A stretch of 64,000 nucleotides of DNA from Erythrobacter sp. QSSC1-22B. GTDB taxonomy: Bacteria; Pseudomonadota; Alphaproteobacteria; Sphingomonadales; Sphingomonadaceae. Where the stretch lies: positions 310,001 to 374,000 of the forward strand of contig NZ_LZRP01000001.1 in the NCBI RefSeq assembly GCF_001678665.1. Reading direction: 5' to 3'. Below are positions 1 through 8,166 of this stretch, in pieces (position 1 is the first letter of the stretch; each line of letters opens with the position of its first letter). The position numbers and the translations under genes were made by a program. Below the pieces are notes generated by a model. The model was not told where the DNA came from and ran no database searches. It saw nothing but the letters and a program-made list of their open reading frames with translations.

Positions 1-786
1 ATCGATGAACGCCTTGGCGTAATTGGCGGATGCCTCGATCCCGGCGCTGTCGGCAACCAGGCTGCGGAATTCGCGCGGATCGGGACCTCCGGCGACGCCG
101 CCAGGTGAGCCGTCGATCAAGGGAAGGTCCCGCTCCGCCTCGGTCAGCAGGCTGGTGTCCTCGAACTCGAGGTTGAAGTTGATCCGCGCGCCGTCGCTGA
201 TGGTCAGCAGCGAGAATTCCTGCTCGTTCTGCGAATAGCCGCCGATACCCGGCTGGCCGTATTCGAGTTCGATCTCGCGGCTGGAAAAATTGTTCTTGAG
301 GATGAAATTGACCACCCGCCTGTCGGGCGAATAGCCGAACCGCTGAGCCACCTCCTCGGGGAAGACCTCGACCTTCTCGATCGCCTCGGGAGGGTAGGAG
401 CGGAATTCACGGAAGGAGCCAATCCGCACCCCGTTCACGAGGAAGATCGGACGACCGCCGCCGCCGCGTCCCCGCGCGCTTCCGGTAGCGGGTTCGATCG
501 CCTGTAGAAGATCGTCGATCGAGCCGGCGCCGAGCGCGGCGATATCCTCGGCGTCGAGTTCGAGCACCGGCGGCTGTTCGACATCGAGCGCGCCACGCTG
601 GCGGGCACCGGTGACGACGATCTCGTTGCCGACCATCGGCGCATCGGCCTGCGGATCATTGTTCTGGACTTCGGGAGCGGGCGCCTGGGGCATGTCCTGA
701 ACGGCCATATCCTGAGCCGAAACAGGCGCGGACAGAGGCAGGGCGCTGGCGAGCGCCAGAACAGAAACCGTCGATGCGAGACGCAA
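1..786 (-). CDS. TonB-dependent outer membrane receptor, N-terminal part (runs off window)
   Basis: Only the first 262 codons are inside the window; the gene continues past base 1. A signal peptide (hydrophobic stretch ending in PVSAQD) is followed by a typical receptor stretch, NEIVVTGARQRG, and a plug domain with VNGVRI and IEKVEVFPEEVAQRFG. TonB receptors import siderophores, vitamin B12, glycans or metals across the outer membrane; the substrate cannot be told from this part. The start is best placed at a TTG codon (784-786), because GAAAGGT lies 7 bases upstream and the signal peptide begins there; no ATG fits. It is divergent from infA across 227 bases. Confidence 0.85.
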   Translation of the reverse strand, partial: MRLASTVSVLALASALPLSAPVSAQDMAVQDMPQAPAPEVQNNDPQADAPMVGNEIVVTGARQRGALDVEQPPVLELDAEDIAALGAGSIDDLLQAIEPATGSARGRGGGGRPIFLVNGVRIGSFREFRSYPPEAIEKVEVFPEEVAQRFGYSPDRRVVNFILKNNFSSREIELEYGQPGIGGYSQNEQEFSLLTISDGARINFNLEFEDTSLLTEAERDLPLIDGSPGGVAGGPDPREFRSLVADSAGIEASANYAKAFID

Positions 787-1013
787 GGGGTGTACCTTTC
801 AAGAAATCGTATCTGGCCGCCCCCGCTGAATGCAGCAATGCGGCAGGACGCATTGCGACACAACCACCCAGGCTGTCGCGAAATGTAACCGGTCGGTATC
901 GGTTCGTCGTTGGTCTAAAAGCGCCAAGGCTTTCCTTTTGCCCGGCGCAGCGCTAAAGGGCGCGACCCGGAGGGCAATCGTGCCCGCATCCGTATCACGA
1001 ACCAAGGAACACC
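787..1013. other. Divergent intergenic region, TonB receptor / infA
   Basis: This 227-base gap must hold the promoters of the leftward receptor gene and the rightward infA gene. I see the receptor's Shine-Dalgarno (793-800 on the complement) and AAGGA before infA. No palindromic operator, small gene or terminator stands out. Confidence 0.5.
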
Positions 1014-1259
1014 ATGGCCAAAGAAGAACTCCTCGAAATGCGCGGCAGGGTGGTCGAATTGCTGCCCAATGCGATGTTCCGGGTAGAGCTTGAAAACGGC
1101 CATGAGGTGCTCGGCCACACCGCCGGCAAGATGCGCAAGAACCGCATCCGCGTGCTGGTGGGCGACGAGGTGCTGTGCGAACTGACCCCCTACGACCTGA
1201 CGAAAGCGCGGATCACCTACCGCTTCATGCCGGGTCGCGGCGGCCCCGGGCCGCAATAA
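1014..1259 (+). CDS. infA: Translation initiation factor IF-1
   Basis: This 81-residue protein is a single S1/OB-fold domain with the IF-1 core ([50 protein letters not shown]). IF-1 binds the ribosomal A site with IF-2 and IF-3 during initiation. It is about nine residues longer than the usual 72 because of a Gly/Pro-rich tail (GRGGPGPQ). The ATG is preceded by AAGGA. It leads a rightward run with maf, an RNase E/G homologue and yacG, a common alphaproteobacterial order. Confidence 0.97.
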   Translation: MAKEELLEMRGRVVELLPNAMFRVELENGHEVLGHTAGKMRKNRIRVLVGDEVLCELTPYDLTKARITYRFMPGRGGPGPQ

Positions 1260-1272
1260 CGCGCCGCGCCGC

Positions 1273-1869
1273 ATGAGCGCGTCCGCCTCTCCGCTCCGAC
1301 TCACCCTCGCCTCCGCCAGCCCGCGCCGCCGCGAATTGCTGGCGCGGCTGGGCGTGGCGCCAGATGCGGTGATCGCTGCCGACATCGATGAAACCCCGCA
1401 AAAGGCCGAGCTGCCGCGCGACTATGCGCAGCGCATGGCGCGCGAGAAGGCGCTGGCGGTTGTCGCCGCCACTGTCATCGAGGGCCATGTGCTGGCGGGC
1501 GACACCGTGGTCGCCGCCGGACGCCGGATTCTGCCCAAGGCCGAGGACGAAGCGACGGCGCGCCGCTGCCTCGAACTGCTTTCGGGCCGCCGCCACCGCG
1601 TGCTCTCCGCGATTGCCCTGCGTGCGCCCGACGGGAGTTTGCGCGAACGGCTGAGCGAGACCGCGGTCAAGTTCAAGCGTCTCTCCGCCGAAGAGATCAC
1701 AGCCTATCTCGCGAGCGGCGAATGGGAGGGCAAGGCTGGCGGCTACGCGATCCAGGGTAGCGCCGAGGGGCTGGTCTCCTGGCTCCAGGGCAGCCATTCC
1801 GGAGTGGTCGGCCTGCCGCTGTTCGAGACCCGCGCGCTGCTCAAGGCGGCGGGCTTTGCGCTTGGCTGA
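1273..1869 (+). CDS. Maf-like nucleoside triphosphate pyrophosphatase
   Basis: The 198-residue protein has the Maf N-terminal signature (LASASPRRRELLARLG), the DIDE motif near residue 37, a GDTVV motif and the C-terminal GGYAIQG block. Maf proteins hydrolyse non-canonical or methylated nucleoside triphosphates to the monophosphate and act in the cytoplasm. The gene begins 13 bases after infA and is followed at 23 bases by the RNase E/G homologue, so all are probably one operon. Which Maf subfamily (dTTP/UTP or m7GTP type) cannot be settled by eye. Confidence 0.93.
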   Translation: MSASASPLRLTLASASPRRRELLARLGVAPDAVIAADIDETPQKAELPRDYAQRMAREKALAVVAATVIEGHVLAGDTVVAAGRRILPKAEDEATARRCLELLSGRRHRVLSAIALRAPDGSLRERLSETAVKFKRLSAEEITAYLASGEWEGKAGGYAIQGSAEGLVSWLQGSHSGVVGLPLFETRALLKAAGFALG

Positions 1870-1892
1870 GCGCGTTCAGTGAGCTGTTCCTC

Positions 1893-2864
1893 ATGACCTG
1901 GTACGTCGAGCGGGGCATTGCCGAAGAGCGCGCCGTCCTGATCGAGCGCGGCCGTGTCGTCGCTGGACGGCTGCACTGGCCCGGTGCGCTCACCGCGGGC
2001 CAGGTCGAGGACGCCGTGCTGGTGTCGCGCGCCAAGGGAAGCCATCGCGGTACATTGCGTTTCGCCAGCGGTGAAGAGGCGCTGGTCGACCGGCTCCCCG
2101 CGACCGCCAGCGAAGGCGCCGCGGTCCGCGCCCGCGTTACTCGGGCGGGCACCAGCGAACGCGACCGGATCAAGTTGGCGCACGCCATCCCAACCGACGA
2201 GGATTTGCGCCCTGCCCCGACGCTGGCTGAGCAATTGGCGCTGTCGGGTCACTCGGTCGAGACCATCCGCCGCTTTCCCGATGACGAATGGGAAGAACTC
2301 TGGCTCGAGGCCTGGTCGGGCGCGGTCGCGTTCGATGGCGGCGAACTGGCCTTCTTCGACACCAGCGCGATGGTGCTGATCGATGTCGACGGGCCCGACG
2401 ATCCGCGCCGCCTCGCGCTCGCAGCGGTTCCTTCGCTGGCAGAAGCGATCGGGCGGTTCGATCTGGCGGGTTCGATCGGGGTCGACTTTCCCACCCTCGC
2501 CGCCAAAGCGGATCGCAAGGCGGTCGATGGGGCGCTCGATCAGGCTCTCGCGCACTGGAACCACGAGCGGACCGCGATGAACGGCTTCGGCTTCGTCCAG
2601 ATGGTCGCGCGCGCCGAGCGGCCTTCGCTGTTGCGCCGTCTCCATCACGACCGCGCCGGCGCCGCTGCGCGGCTGCTGCTGCGCCGTGCCGATTTCGTCG
2701 CCGAGCCCGGCTGTCTGCTGCTCACGGCCCACCCCGCGGTCCTCGCCCGGCTGCAGCCCGAATGGCAGACCGAACTGGCGCGGCGGACCGGGCGCGCGGT
2801 AATGACCCACAGCGACCCTAGACTTGCGCTCGAGGGCGGCTTCGCGCAGGCGGTGACGACATGA
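1893..2864 (+). CDS. Short ribonuclease E/G family protein
   Basis: This 323-residue protein matches the catalytic part of RNase E/G. An S1-like region lies at about residues 20-95, and the DNase I-like core retains both metal-ligand aspartates: one in MVLIDVDG (about 170) and one in GVDFPTL (about 200). It lacks the CPxC Zn-link and C-terminal region of full RNase G (about 490 residues). It probably cleaves single-stranded RNA, but the short form is poorly characterised. Its stop overlaps the yacG start by four bases (ATGA), indicating translational coupling. Confidence 0.85.
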   Translation: MTWYVERGIAEERAVLIERGRVVAGRLHWPGALTAGQVEDAVLVSRAKGSHRGTLRFASGEEALVDRLPATASEGAAVRARVTRAGTSERDRIKLAHAIPTDEDLRPAPTLAEQLALSGHSVETIRRFPDDEWEELWLEAWSGAVAFDGGELAFFDTSAMVLIDVDGPDDPRRLALAAVPSLAEAIGRFDLAGSIGVDFPTLAAKADRKAVDGALDQALAHWNHERTAMNGFGFVQMVARAERPSLLRRLHHDRAGAAARLLLRRADFVAEPGCLLLTAHPAVLARLQPEWQTELARRTGRAVMTHSDPRLALEGGFAQAVTT

Positions 2865-3049
2865 CTGCACCACGAAAATCCTGCCCGATCTGCAAGAAGC
2901 CGCGTGTCGAGGAACACACGCCGTTCTGCTCGCAGCGTTGCCGCGACCGCGATCTCTCGCGCTGGTTCGGCGATGGCTATACCGTGCCCGGCCGCCCCGC
3001 CGCGCCCGAGGAAATCGCTGCCGAGGTGATCCGCGGCGAGGAGGACTGA
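2861..3049 (+). CDS. yacG: DNA gyrase inhibitor YacG
   Basis: A 62-residue zinc-finger protein with the four-cysteine pattern CPIC...FCSQRC and the following block RDLSRWFGDGY, diagnostic for YacG. In E. coli the protein binds GyrB and blocks DNA binding by gyrase. The length is normal for the family. It is the last gene of the infA-maf-RNase-yacG run and overlaps the preceding gene by four bases. Confidence 0.95.
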   Translation: MTAPRKSCPICKKPRVEEHTPFCSQRCRDRDLSRWFGDGYTVPGRPAAPEEIAAEVIRGEED

Positions 3050-3165
3050 AAACGCCCTTGCCAAGCGCAGGCGGCTTCGCCATAGGGCGGCGCTCCAACC
3101 GCTCGCCGACCGTCCGATAGCCCCATTTGCGGCGCGATGGTCTCGCGAGACGCCCGGAATAACGG

Positions 3166-3241
3166 GCCCAGGTAGCTCAGTTGGTAGAGCATGCGACTGA
3201 AAATCGCAGTGTCGGGGGTTCGAATCCCTCCCTGGGCACCA
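3166..3241 (+). tRNA. tRNA-Phe (GAA)
   Basis: A 76-base cloverleaf can be drawn. The acceptor stem pairs GCCCAGG with CCTGGGC, followed by discriminator A and an encoded CCA. The D arm contains AGCTCAGTTGGTAGAGC, the anticodon loop is CTGAAAA (anticodon GAA), and the T arm contains GGTTCGAATCC. It stands alone between yacG and purC. Confidence 0.97.
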
Positions 3242-3363
3242 CTTCCCTTGGCACTGGTCCTCCAAATCCACCGCTTTTCGCAGGCCAGGCACATTGATTG
3301 CCTCGCCTGCAAGGCTCATGTAAGCATCCCGCCTAGCCCCGGACTGCGGATCGCACCGATTCC

Positions 3364-3386
3364 GCGCCCCGGGGCGCATGTTTTTT
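3364..3386 (+). terminator. Probable intrinsic terminator between tRNA-Phe and purC
   Basis: A perfect 14-base GC-only palindrome (GCGCCCCGGGGCGC, 3364-3377) is followed by a six-T run at 3381-3386. It fits termination of the tRNA transcript. It ends only 31 bases before the purC start, so it could also lie inside the purC leader. The perfect palindrome leaves a tight loop, so the folded stem would be shorter than drawn. Confidence 0.5.
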
Positions 3387-3417
3387 CGTCGCACTTTTCG
3401 CCCTAAGGAAATGCCGC

Positions 3418-4218
3418 ATGGCTCGTCGCCGCCAGATCTACGAAGGCAAGGCCAAGATTCTCTATGAGGGTCCCGAGCCAGGCACGATCATCCAGTATTT
3501 CAAGGATGATGCCACCGCCTTCAACGCCGAAAAGAAGGGCACGATCAACGGCAAGGGCGTGATCAACAATCGCGTCAGCGAATATATCTTCACGCGGCTG
3601 TCGCATATCGGCGTGCCGACACACTTCATCCGCCGCCTCAACATGCGCGAACAGTTGGTCCGCCAGGTCGAGATTGTGCCGATCGAAGTGGTGGTGCGCA
3701 ACATCGCCGCAGGCTCGATCTGCAAGCGGCTGGGGCTGGAAGAAGGCGAGCCGCTCCCGCACACGCTGATCGAATATTACTACAAGGACGATGCGCTGGG
3801 CGATCCGCTGATCGCCGAGGAGCATATCGCCTGTTTCAACTGGGCCAGCGGCGAGGAGATGCAGGACATTTCCTCGATGGCGATCCGGGTCAACGACTTC
3901 CTGTGCGGCATGTTCGCCGCGATCGACATCCGCCTTGTGGATTTCAAGCTCGAGTTCGGACGGCTGTGGGATGGCGATTTCAGCCGCATCATCCTTGCCG
4001 ACGAGATCAGCCCCGATGGCTGCCGGTTGTGGGACGTCAACACCGGCGAGAAGCTCGACAAGGATCGCTTCCGTCGCGATCTCGGCGGCGAGGAAGAAGC
4101 CTATCGCGAGGTCGCCCGCCGGCTCGGCCTGCTGCAGAACGAGGACAATGGCGCGGGCGAAGTGTTCGACCTCTCCGCCCATCGCGGTCGGCTGCGCGGC
4201 AGCAAGCCCAAGAAATAA
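3418..4218 (+). CDS. purC: Phosphoribosylaminoimidazole-succinocarboxamide synthase
   Basis: SAICAR synthase joins CAIR with aspartate using ATP in de novo purine synthesis. The 266-residue protein begins with [16 protein letters not shown] and carries the family blocks [19 protein letters not shown] and [14 protein letters not shown]. The size is that of monofunctional bacterial PurC. The ATG at 3418 is preceded by AAGGAA about 9 bases upstream. It is co-directional with purS and purQ downstream but separated from them by the M16 peptidase gene. Confidence 0.97.
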   Translation: MARRRQIYEGKAKILYEGPEPGTIIQYFKDDATAFNAEKKGTINGKGVINNRVSEYIFTRLSHIGVPTHFIRRLNMREQLVRQVEIVPIEVVVRNIAAGSICKRLGLEEGEPLPHTLIEYYYKDDALGDPLIAEEHIACFNWASGEEMQDISSMAIRVNDFLCGMFAAIDIRLVDFKLEFGRLWDGDFSRIILADEISPDGCRLWDVNTGEKLDKDRFRRDLGGEEEAYREVARRLGLLQNEDNGAGEVFDLSAHRGRLRGSKPKK

Positions 4219-4275
4219 TCGCCCTCGCCGCCGCTTGTCATTGAGAATTCAGGCGGGCTCGGGCAAGTTCGGAGC

Positions 4276-7137
4276 ATGAAGCTTCGCAACTCGGCGCGTC
4301 TTGCGCTTTCGCTGTTCGTGACCACTGCTGTTTCCGGCGTCCTCGCCGCCCCGGCCTATGCCGAGCCAATTGGCTGGGATGCTTCGGAGTGGGAGCTGGA
4401 GGACAGCGAGTTCGAGCCCGAAAGCGGCTGGCATTTTGGCCAGCTCGCCAACGGCCTGCGCTATATCGTGCGCCGCAACGACCGGCCCGAAAACACGGCG
4501 CTGGTGCGGATGGATATCGGCGCCGGTTCGCTCGACGAGACCGCGGCCGAGCGCGGCTACGCGCATTACGTCGAGCACATGGCCTTCAACGGTTCGACCA
4601 ATGTGCCCGAGGGCGAGATGATCAAGCTGCTCGAGCGACTCGGCCTGGCCTTTGGCGCGGACACCAACGCCTCGACCGGCTTCGATCGCACCCAATACAA
4701 GCTCGATCTGCCGCGCGCCGATGTGGAACTGCTCGATACCGCGCTGATGCTGATGCGCGAAACCGCGAGCGAGTTGACCTTCGACGAAGAAGCGGTCCAG
4801 CGCGAGAAAGGCGTGATCCTCGCCGAGCGCCGGGTGCGCAATGGCTATGCGCTCAAGAACACCATCGATTCGCTCGAATTCGCCTATCCCGGCGCGCTGA
4901 TCGCCAGCCGGCTGCCGATCGGCACCGCCGAGACGCTCGAGGCTGCCGATGCGAAGAAACTGCGCGCCTTCTGGGAGCGTGAATATGTTCCCGCCGATAC
5001 CGTCGTCGTGGTCGTCGGCGATTTCGATCCCGCGCTGGTCGAAGCGAAAATTGCCGAGCATTTCGGGAGTTGGCAGCCCGTGCCCTCCGCCAAGCAGCCT
5101 GGCGGTGGCCCGATCGATCCGGACTACAGCGGCGCGACCGATATCTATCTCGATCCGGCGCTGACCGAAACGGTCACGCTGGCGCGCAACGGCGCCTATA
5201 TAGATCGCCCCGATACCAGTGCCGAACGTCGCGCCAACCTGCTGCGTCAGCTTGCCAATGGCGCGCTCTCGCGGCGCCTGCAGCGGCTCCAGCGCACCGA
5301 GGACCCGCCATTTCGCGGAGTCAGCTTCTCGACCTCGGATCTGTTCGAAGCCGGGCGCACCACCACGCTCGGCGTCGCCAGCGAGGAAGGCCAATGGCGC
5401 GAGGCCTTGCAGGTGGCGGTGGACGAATATCGCCGCGCGCTCGCGCATGGCTTCAGCGAAGCAGAGATCGCCGAGCAGCTGGCCAATGCCCGGACCATGC
5501 TGGAGAACGCCGTCGCGAATGCCGAGACGCGCAGCAATGCCGCACTGGTCGGCCAGGCGCTGGCGGTGGCGCAGGGCAAGTTCGTACCCACCCCCCCTGC
5601 CGATGCGCTGGCTCGGTTCGAGGCGATCGCGCCCGAAATTACGCCTGCAGACGTGCTCGCCGCCATGCGCGCGGACAGCATCGCGCTCGACGAACCGCTG
5701 ATCCGCTTCTCGGGCAAGACCGGGCCCGAAGGCGGCGCAGCGGGCCTGCGCGCGGCGGTGGAAGCAGCCTTCGCACGCCCCGTCGCGCCGCCGCTGGATA
5801 CGGTCGCGGCAGAATTCGCCTACACCGATTTCGGCTCGCCCGGCGAGGTGGTGGCCGACAGCCGGACCGCGGAACTCGATATTCGTACGTTCCGCTTCGC
5901 CAATGGCGTGATGCTCAATCTCAAGCCGACCGATCTGGCGGACGACCGGGTGACGGTCCAGCTCAACATCGATGGCGGCCGGATGCTGGCTTCGCGCGCC
6001 GAACCGCTCGCGGTCGAGCTGACCGGCCTCTACACCGCCGGCGGGCTGGGCCGACACAGCCGCGACGAACTGCAATCGATCCTCGCGGGCCGCTCGGTCG
6101 GAGCGGGTTTCGGCGCCGGCAGCGAGACCTTTGCCGGGAGCGCGACCACAACGCCGCGCGATCTCGAGCTGCAACTGCAGCTGATGGCGGCCTATCTCAC
6201 CGATCCCGGCTATCGCGCCGAGGGGCTGGGCCCGTGGCAGCGTTCGCTGGCTGATTTCTTCGCCCGGCTTGGCCGCACGCCGGAATCGGCGCTGGGCGAA
6301 GGGCTTGGACCGCTGCTCTCGGACGGGGACCCGCGCTTCAGCCGCCAGCCGCTCGAAGCCTATCGCGCGCTCGATTACGAGCAGCTCGCCGCCAATATCG
6401 CGGATCGGCTCGCCAAGGGCGCGATCGAGATCGCGCTGGTCGGCGATTTCGATGAAGACGAAGCGATCCGCATGGTCGCGCAGACTTTCGGTGCCCTGCC
6501 GCCACGCGAGCCCGCTTTCCTTGCCTATGACGGTGAGAACCGCGAACGCAGCTTCACCGACCGGCGCGAGACCGTCACGCTGACGCATGGCGGCGAGCCG
6601 GATCAGGCGGTGCTCCGCATGGTCTGGCCGACCGCCGACGACAGCGACTGGGTGCGCACCAGCCGGTTGACGCTGCTTTCGCGGGTAATGCGGCTGGCGC
6701 TGACCGAGAAGCTGCGCGAGGAGCTGGGCCAGACCTATTCGCCCACCGTCGACTCCAGCCCGTCGGATATCTACCGCGATTACGGCACCTTCAGCCTGGG
6801 GGCGTCGGTCGATGTGGCACAACTCGATGCCGCAGAGCAGGCCGTCGAGGAGGCCGTACAGGCGATGATCGCCGACGGGCCCACAGCCGACATGGTCGAG
6901 CGAGCCCGCCAGCCCATCCTCGAAGGACTCGACAACCGGCTCAAGACCAACACCGGCTGGATGGGCCTGGCGGCGCGCGCGCAAAGCCAGCCCGAGGATA
7001 TCCGGCGCTTCCTCGAGGCGAAGGAGCGCCAGCTGGAGATCACGCCCGCCGAACTCCAGGCGCTCGCCGCGCGCTATCTCGATCCGTCAAAAGCGGTGCG
7101 TGTACGGGTAGTCCCCGAGGCAAGTGTGGCGGAGTGA
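4276..7137 (+). CDS. Periplasmic M16 family zinc metallopeptidase (two-domain)
   Basis: The 953-residue protein starts with a signal peptide (cut predicted after AYA, residue 29), so it is exported. The inverted zinc motif HYVEH is at residues 97-101, with the third ligand glutamate 76 residues later in REKGVI (E177), exactly the M16 spacing. A second, catalytically empty M16 half occupies about residues 530-953. Such proteins degrade peptides in the periplasm, similar to E. coli PqqL. It lies between purC and purSQ without an obvious purine role and is probably transcribed with them. Confidence 0.92.
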   Translation: MKLRNSARLALSLFVTTAVSGVLAAPAYAEPIGWDASEWELEDSEFEPESGWHFGQLANGLRYIVRRNDRPENTALVRMDIGAGSLDETAAERGYAHYVEHMAFNGSTNVPEGEMIKLLERLGLAFGADTNASTGFDRTQYKLDLPRADVELLDTALMLMRETASELTFDEEAVQREKGVILAERRVRNGYALKNTIDSLEFAYPGALIASRLPIGTAETLEAADAKKLRAFWEREYVPADTVVVVVGDFDPALVEAKIAEHFGSWQPVPSAKQPGGGPIDPDYSGATDIYLDPALTETVTLARNGAYIDRPDTSAERRANLLRQLANGALSRRLQRLQRTEDPPFRGVSFSTSDLFEAGRTTTLGVASEEGQWREALQVAVDEYRRALAHGFSEAEIAEQLANARTMLENAVANAETRSNAALVGQALAVAQGKFVPTPPADALARFEAIAPEITPADVLAAMRADSIALDEPLIRFSGKTGPEGGAAGLRAAVEAAFARPVAPPLDTVAAEFAYTDFGSPGEVVADSRTAELDIRTFRFANGVMLNLKPTDLADDRVTVQLNIDGGRMLASRAEPLAVELTGLYTAGGLGRHSRDELQSILAGRSVGAGFGAGSETFAGSATTTPRDLELQLQLMAAYLTDPGYRAEGLGPWQRSLADFFARLGRTPESALGEGLGPLLSDGDPRFSRQPLEAYRALDYEQLAANIADRLAKGAIEIALVGDFDEDEAIRMVAQTFGALPPREPAFLAYDGENRERSFTDRRETVTLTHGGEPDQAVLRMVWPTADDSDWVRTSRLTLLSRVMRLALTEKLREELGQTYSPTVDSSPSDIYRDYGTFSLGASVDVAQLDAAEQAVEEAVQAMIADGPTADMVERARQPILEGLDNRLKTNTGWMGLAARAQSQPEDIRRFLEAKERQLEITPAELQALAARYLDPSKAVRVRVVPEASVAE

Positions 7138-7224
7138 ACCCCGGCGCAGCTTGCCCTCGGGCGGCAGCATCGGCATAGGCGCCGCAGACGAGAGCTCCGC
7201 GCCATTTCGAAAGGTTCGCCGCCC

Positions 7225-7461
7225 ATGAAGATCCGCATCCATGTCAGCCTCAAGCCCGGCGTGCTCGATCCGCAGGGGCGCGCGGTCCATCATGCGCTCG
7301 ACGGGCTCGGCTTTGCCGGGGTCGAGGATGTCCGGATCGGTCGGCTGATCGAGCTGACCGTGGCGGACGGCACCAGCGATGCCGATCTGGAAGCCATGTG
7401 CGAAAAGCTGCTCGCCAACACGGTCATCGAAAATTACCGCATCGAGAAGGTCGGACAATGA
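7225..7461 (+). CDS. purS: Phosphoribosylformylglycinamidine synthase subunit PurS
   Basis: This 78-residue protein is the small structural subunit of the three-part FGAM synthase (PurS/PurQ/PurL) found in alphaproteobacteria and Gram-positives. It matches the family from [20 protein letters not shown] to the C-terminal [16 protein letters not shown]. Its stop overlaps the purQ start by four bases (ATGA). purL is not in this window. Confidence 0.96.
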   Translation: MKIRIHVSLKPGVLDPQGRAVHHALDGLGFAGVEDVRIGRLIELTVADGTSDADLEAMCEKLLANTVIENYRIEKVGQ

Positions 7462-8135
7462 GCTTTCGCGCCGCGGTCGTTACCTTTCCCGGTTCCAATT
7501 GCGACCGCGACATGGCGGTGGCGCTGGCATCGGTTTCGGGCGAACAGCCGATCCGGGTGTGGCATGGCGACAGCGCCTTGCCCGAGCGGCTCGACTTCAT
7601 CGCCCTGCCCGGCGGTTTTTCCTATGGCGATTACCTGCGCTCGGGCGCGATGGCGGCCAACAGCCCGATCATGCGCGAGATCGCCGCAGCCGCGCAGCGC
7701 GGGGTGCCGGTGCTGGGCGTGTGCAATGGTTTCCAGGTGCTGACCGAGGCCGGCCTGCTGCCGGGCGCGCTGATGCGCAACGCCAGCCAGCATTTTATCT
7801 GCCGCACCGTCGATCTCACGGTCGAGAACACCGATTCGCTGTTTACCCGCGGTTTCGAGGCGGGCCAGCGCCTGCGCATCCCGGTGGCGCATCATGATGG
7901 CAATTACTTCGCCGACGACGCCACGCTCGACCTGCTGGAGGGCGATGGCCGGGTGGCGTTGCGCTATGTCGAGAACTGCAACGGCTCGCGCCGCGATATC
8001 GCCGGTATCCTCAACGCCAGCGGCACCGTGCTTGGAATGATGCCGCATCCCGAGCGTGCAGTCGATGCCGCCCATGGCGGGACCGATGGACGGCCGCTGT
8101 TCGAGAATGCGATCAAGGCGCTCGCTCACGCCTGA
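7458..8135 (+). CDS. purQ: Phosphoribosylformylglycinamidine synthase subunit PurQ (glutaminase)
   Basis: The glutamine amidotransferase subunit of FGAM synthase supplies ammonia to PurL. The 225-residue protein starts with [17 protein letters not shown], has the nucleophile elbow GVCNGFQ (Cys near residue 90), and ends with the His/Glu catalytic pair in MMPHPERA. The ATG at 7458 is chosen because it overlaps the purS stop and starts the conserved sequence; a longer reading frame upstream has no family match. A convergent gene follows. Confidence 0.97.
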   Translation: MSFRAAVVTFPGSNCDRDMAVALASVSGEQPIRVWHGDSALPERLDFIALPGGFSYGDYLRSGAMAANSPIMREIAAAAQRGVPVLGVCNGFQVLTEAGLLPGALMRNASQHFICRTVDLTVENTDSLFTRGFEAGQRLRIPVAHHDGNYFADDATLDLLEGDGRVALRYVENCNGSRRDIAGILNASGTVLGMMPHPERAVDAAHGGTDGRPLFENAIKALAHA

Positions 8136-8137
8136 GA

Positions 8138-8153
8138 CAGCGCTCCGGCGCTG
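8138..8153 (+). terminator. Short hairpin after purQ, weak terminator candidate
   Basis: CAGCGC and GCGCTG pair around a TCCG loop, a very stable tetraloop type, three bases after the purQ stop. No T-run follows, so it may only be an mRNA 3' end stabiliser. It lies in the 31-base gap between convergent genes. Confidence 0.3.
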
Positions 8154-8166
8154 GCCGAAACCTTGC

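Noticed and set aside
4249..6984. A 911-codon open frame on the minus strand opposite the M16 peptidase gene
   Set aside because: It is a frame shadow of GC-rich coding DNA: it has no family motifs, and the plus-strand peptidase has a signal peptide and complete zinc site.
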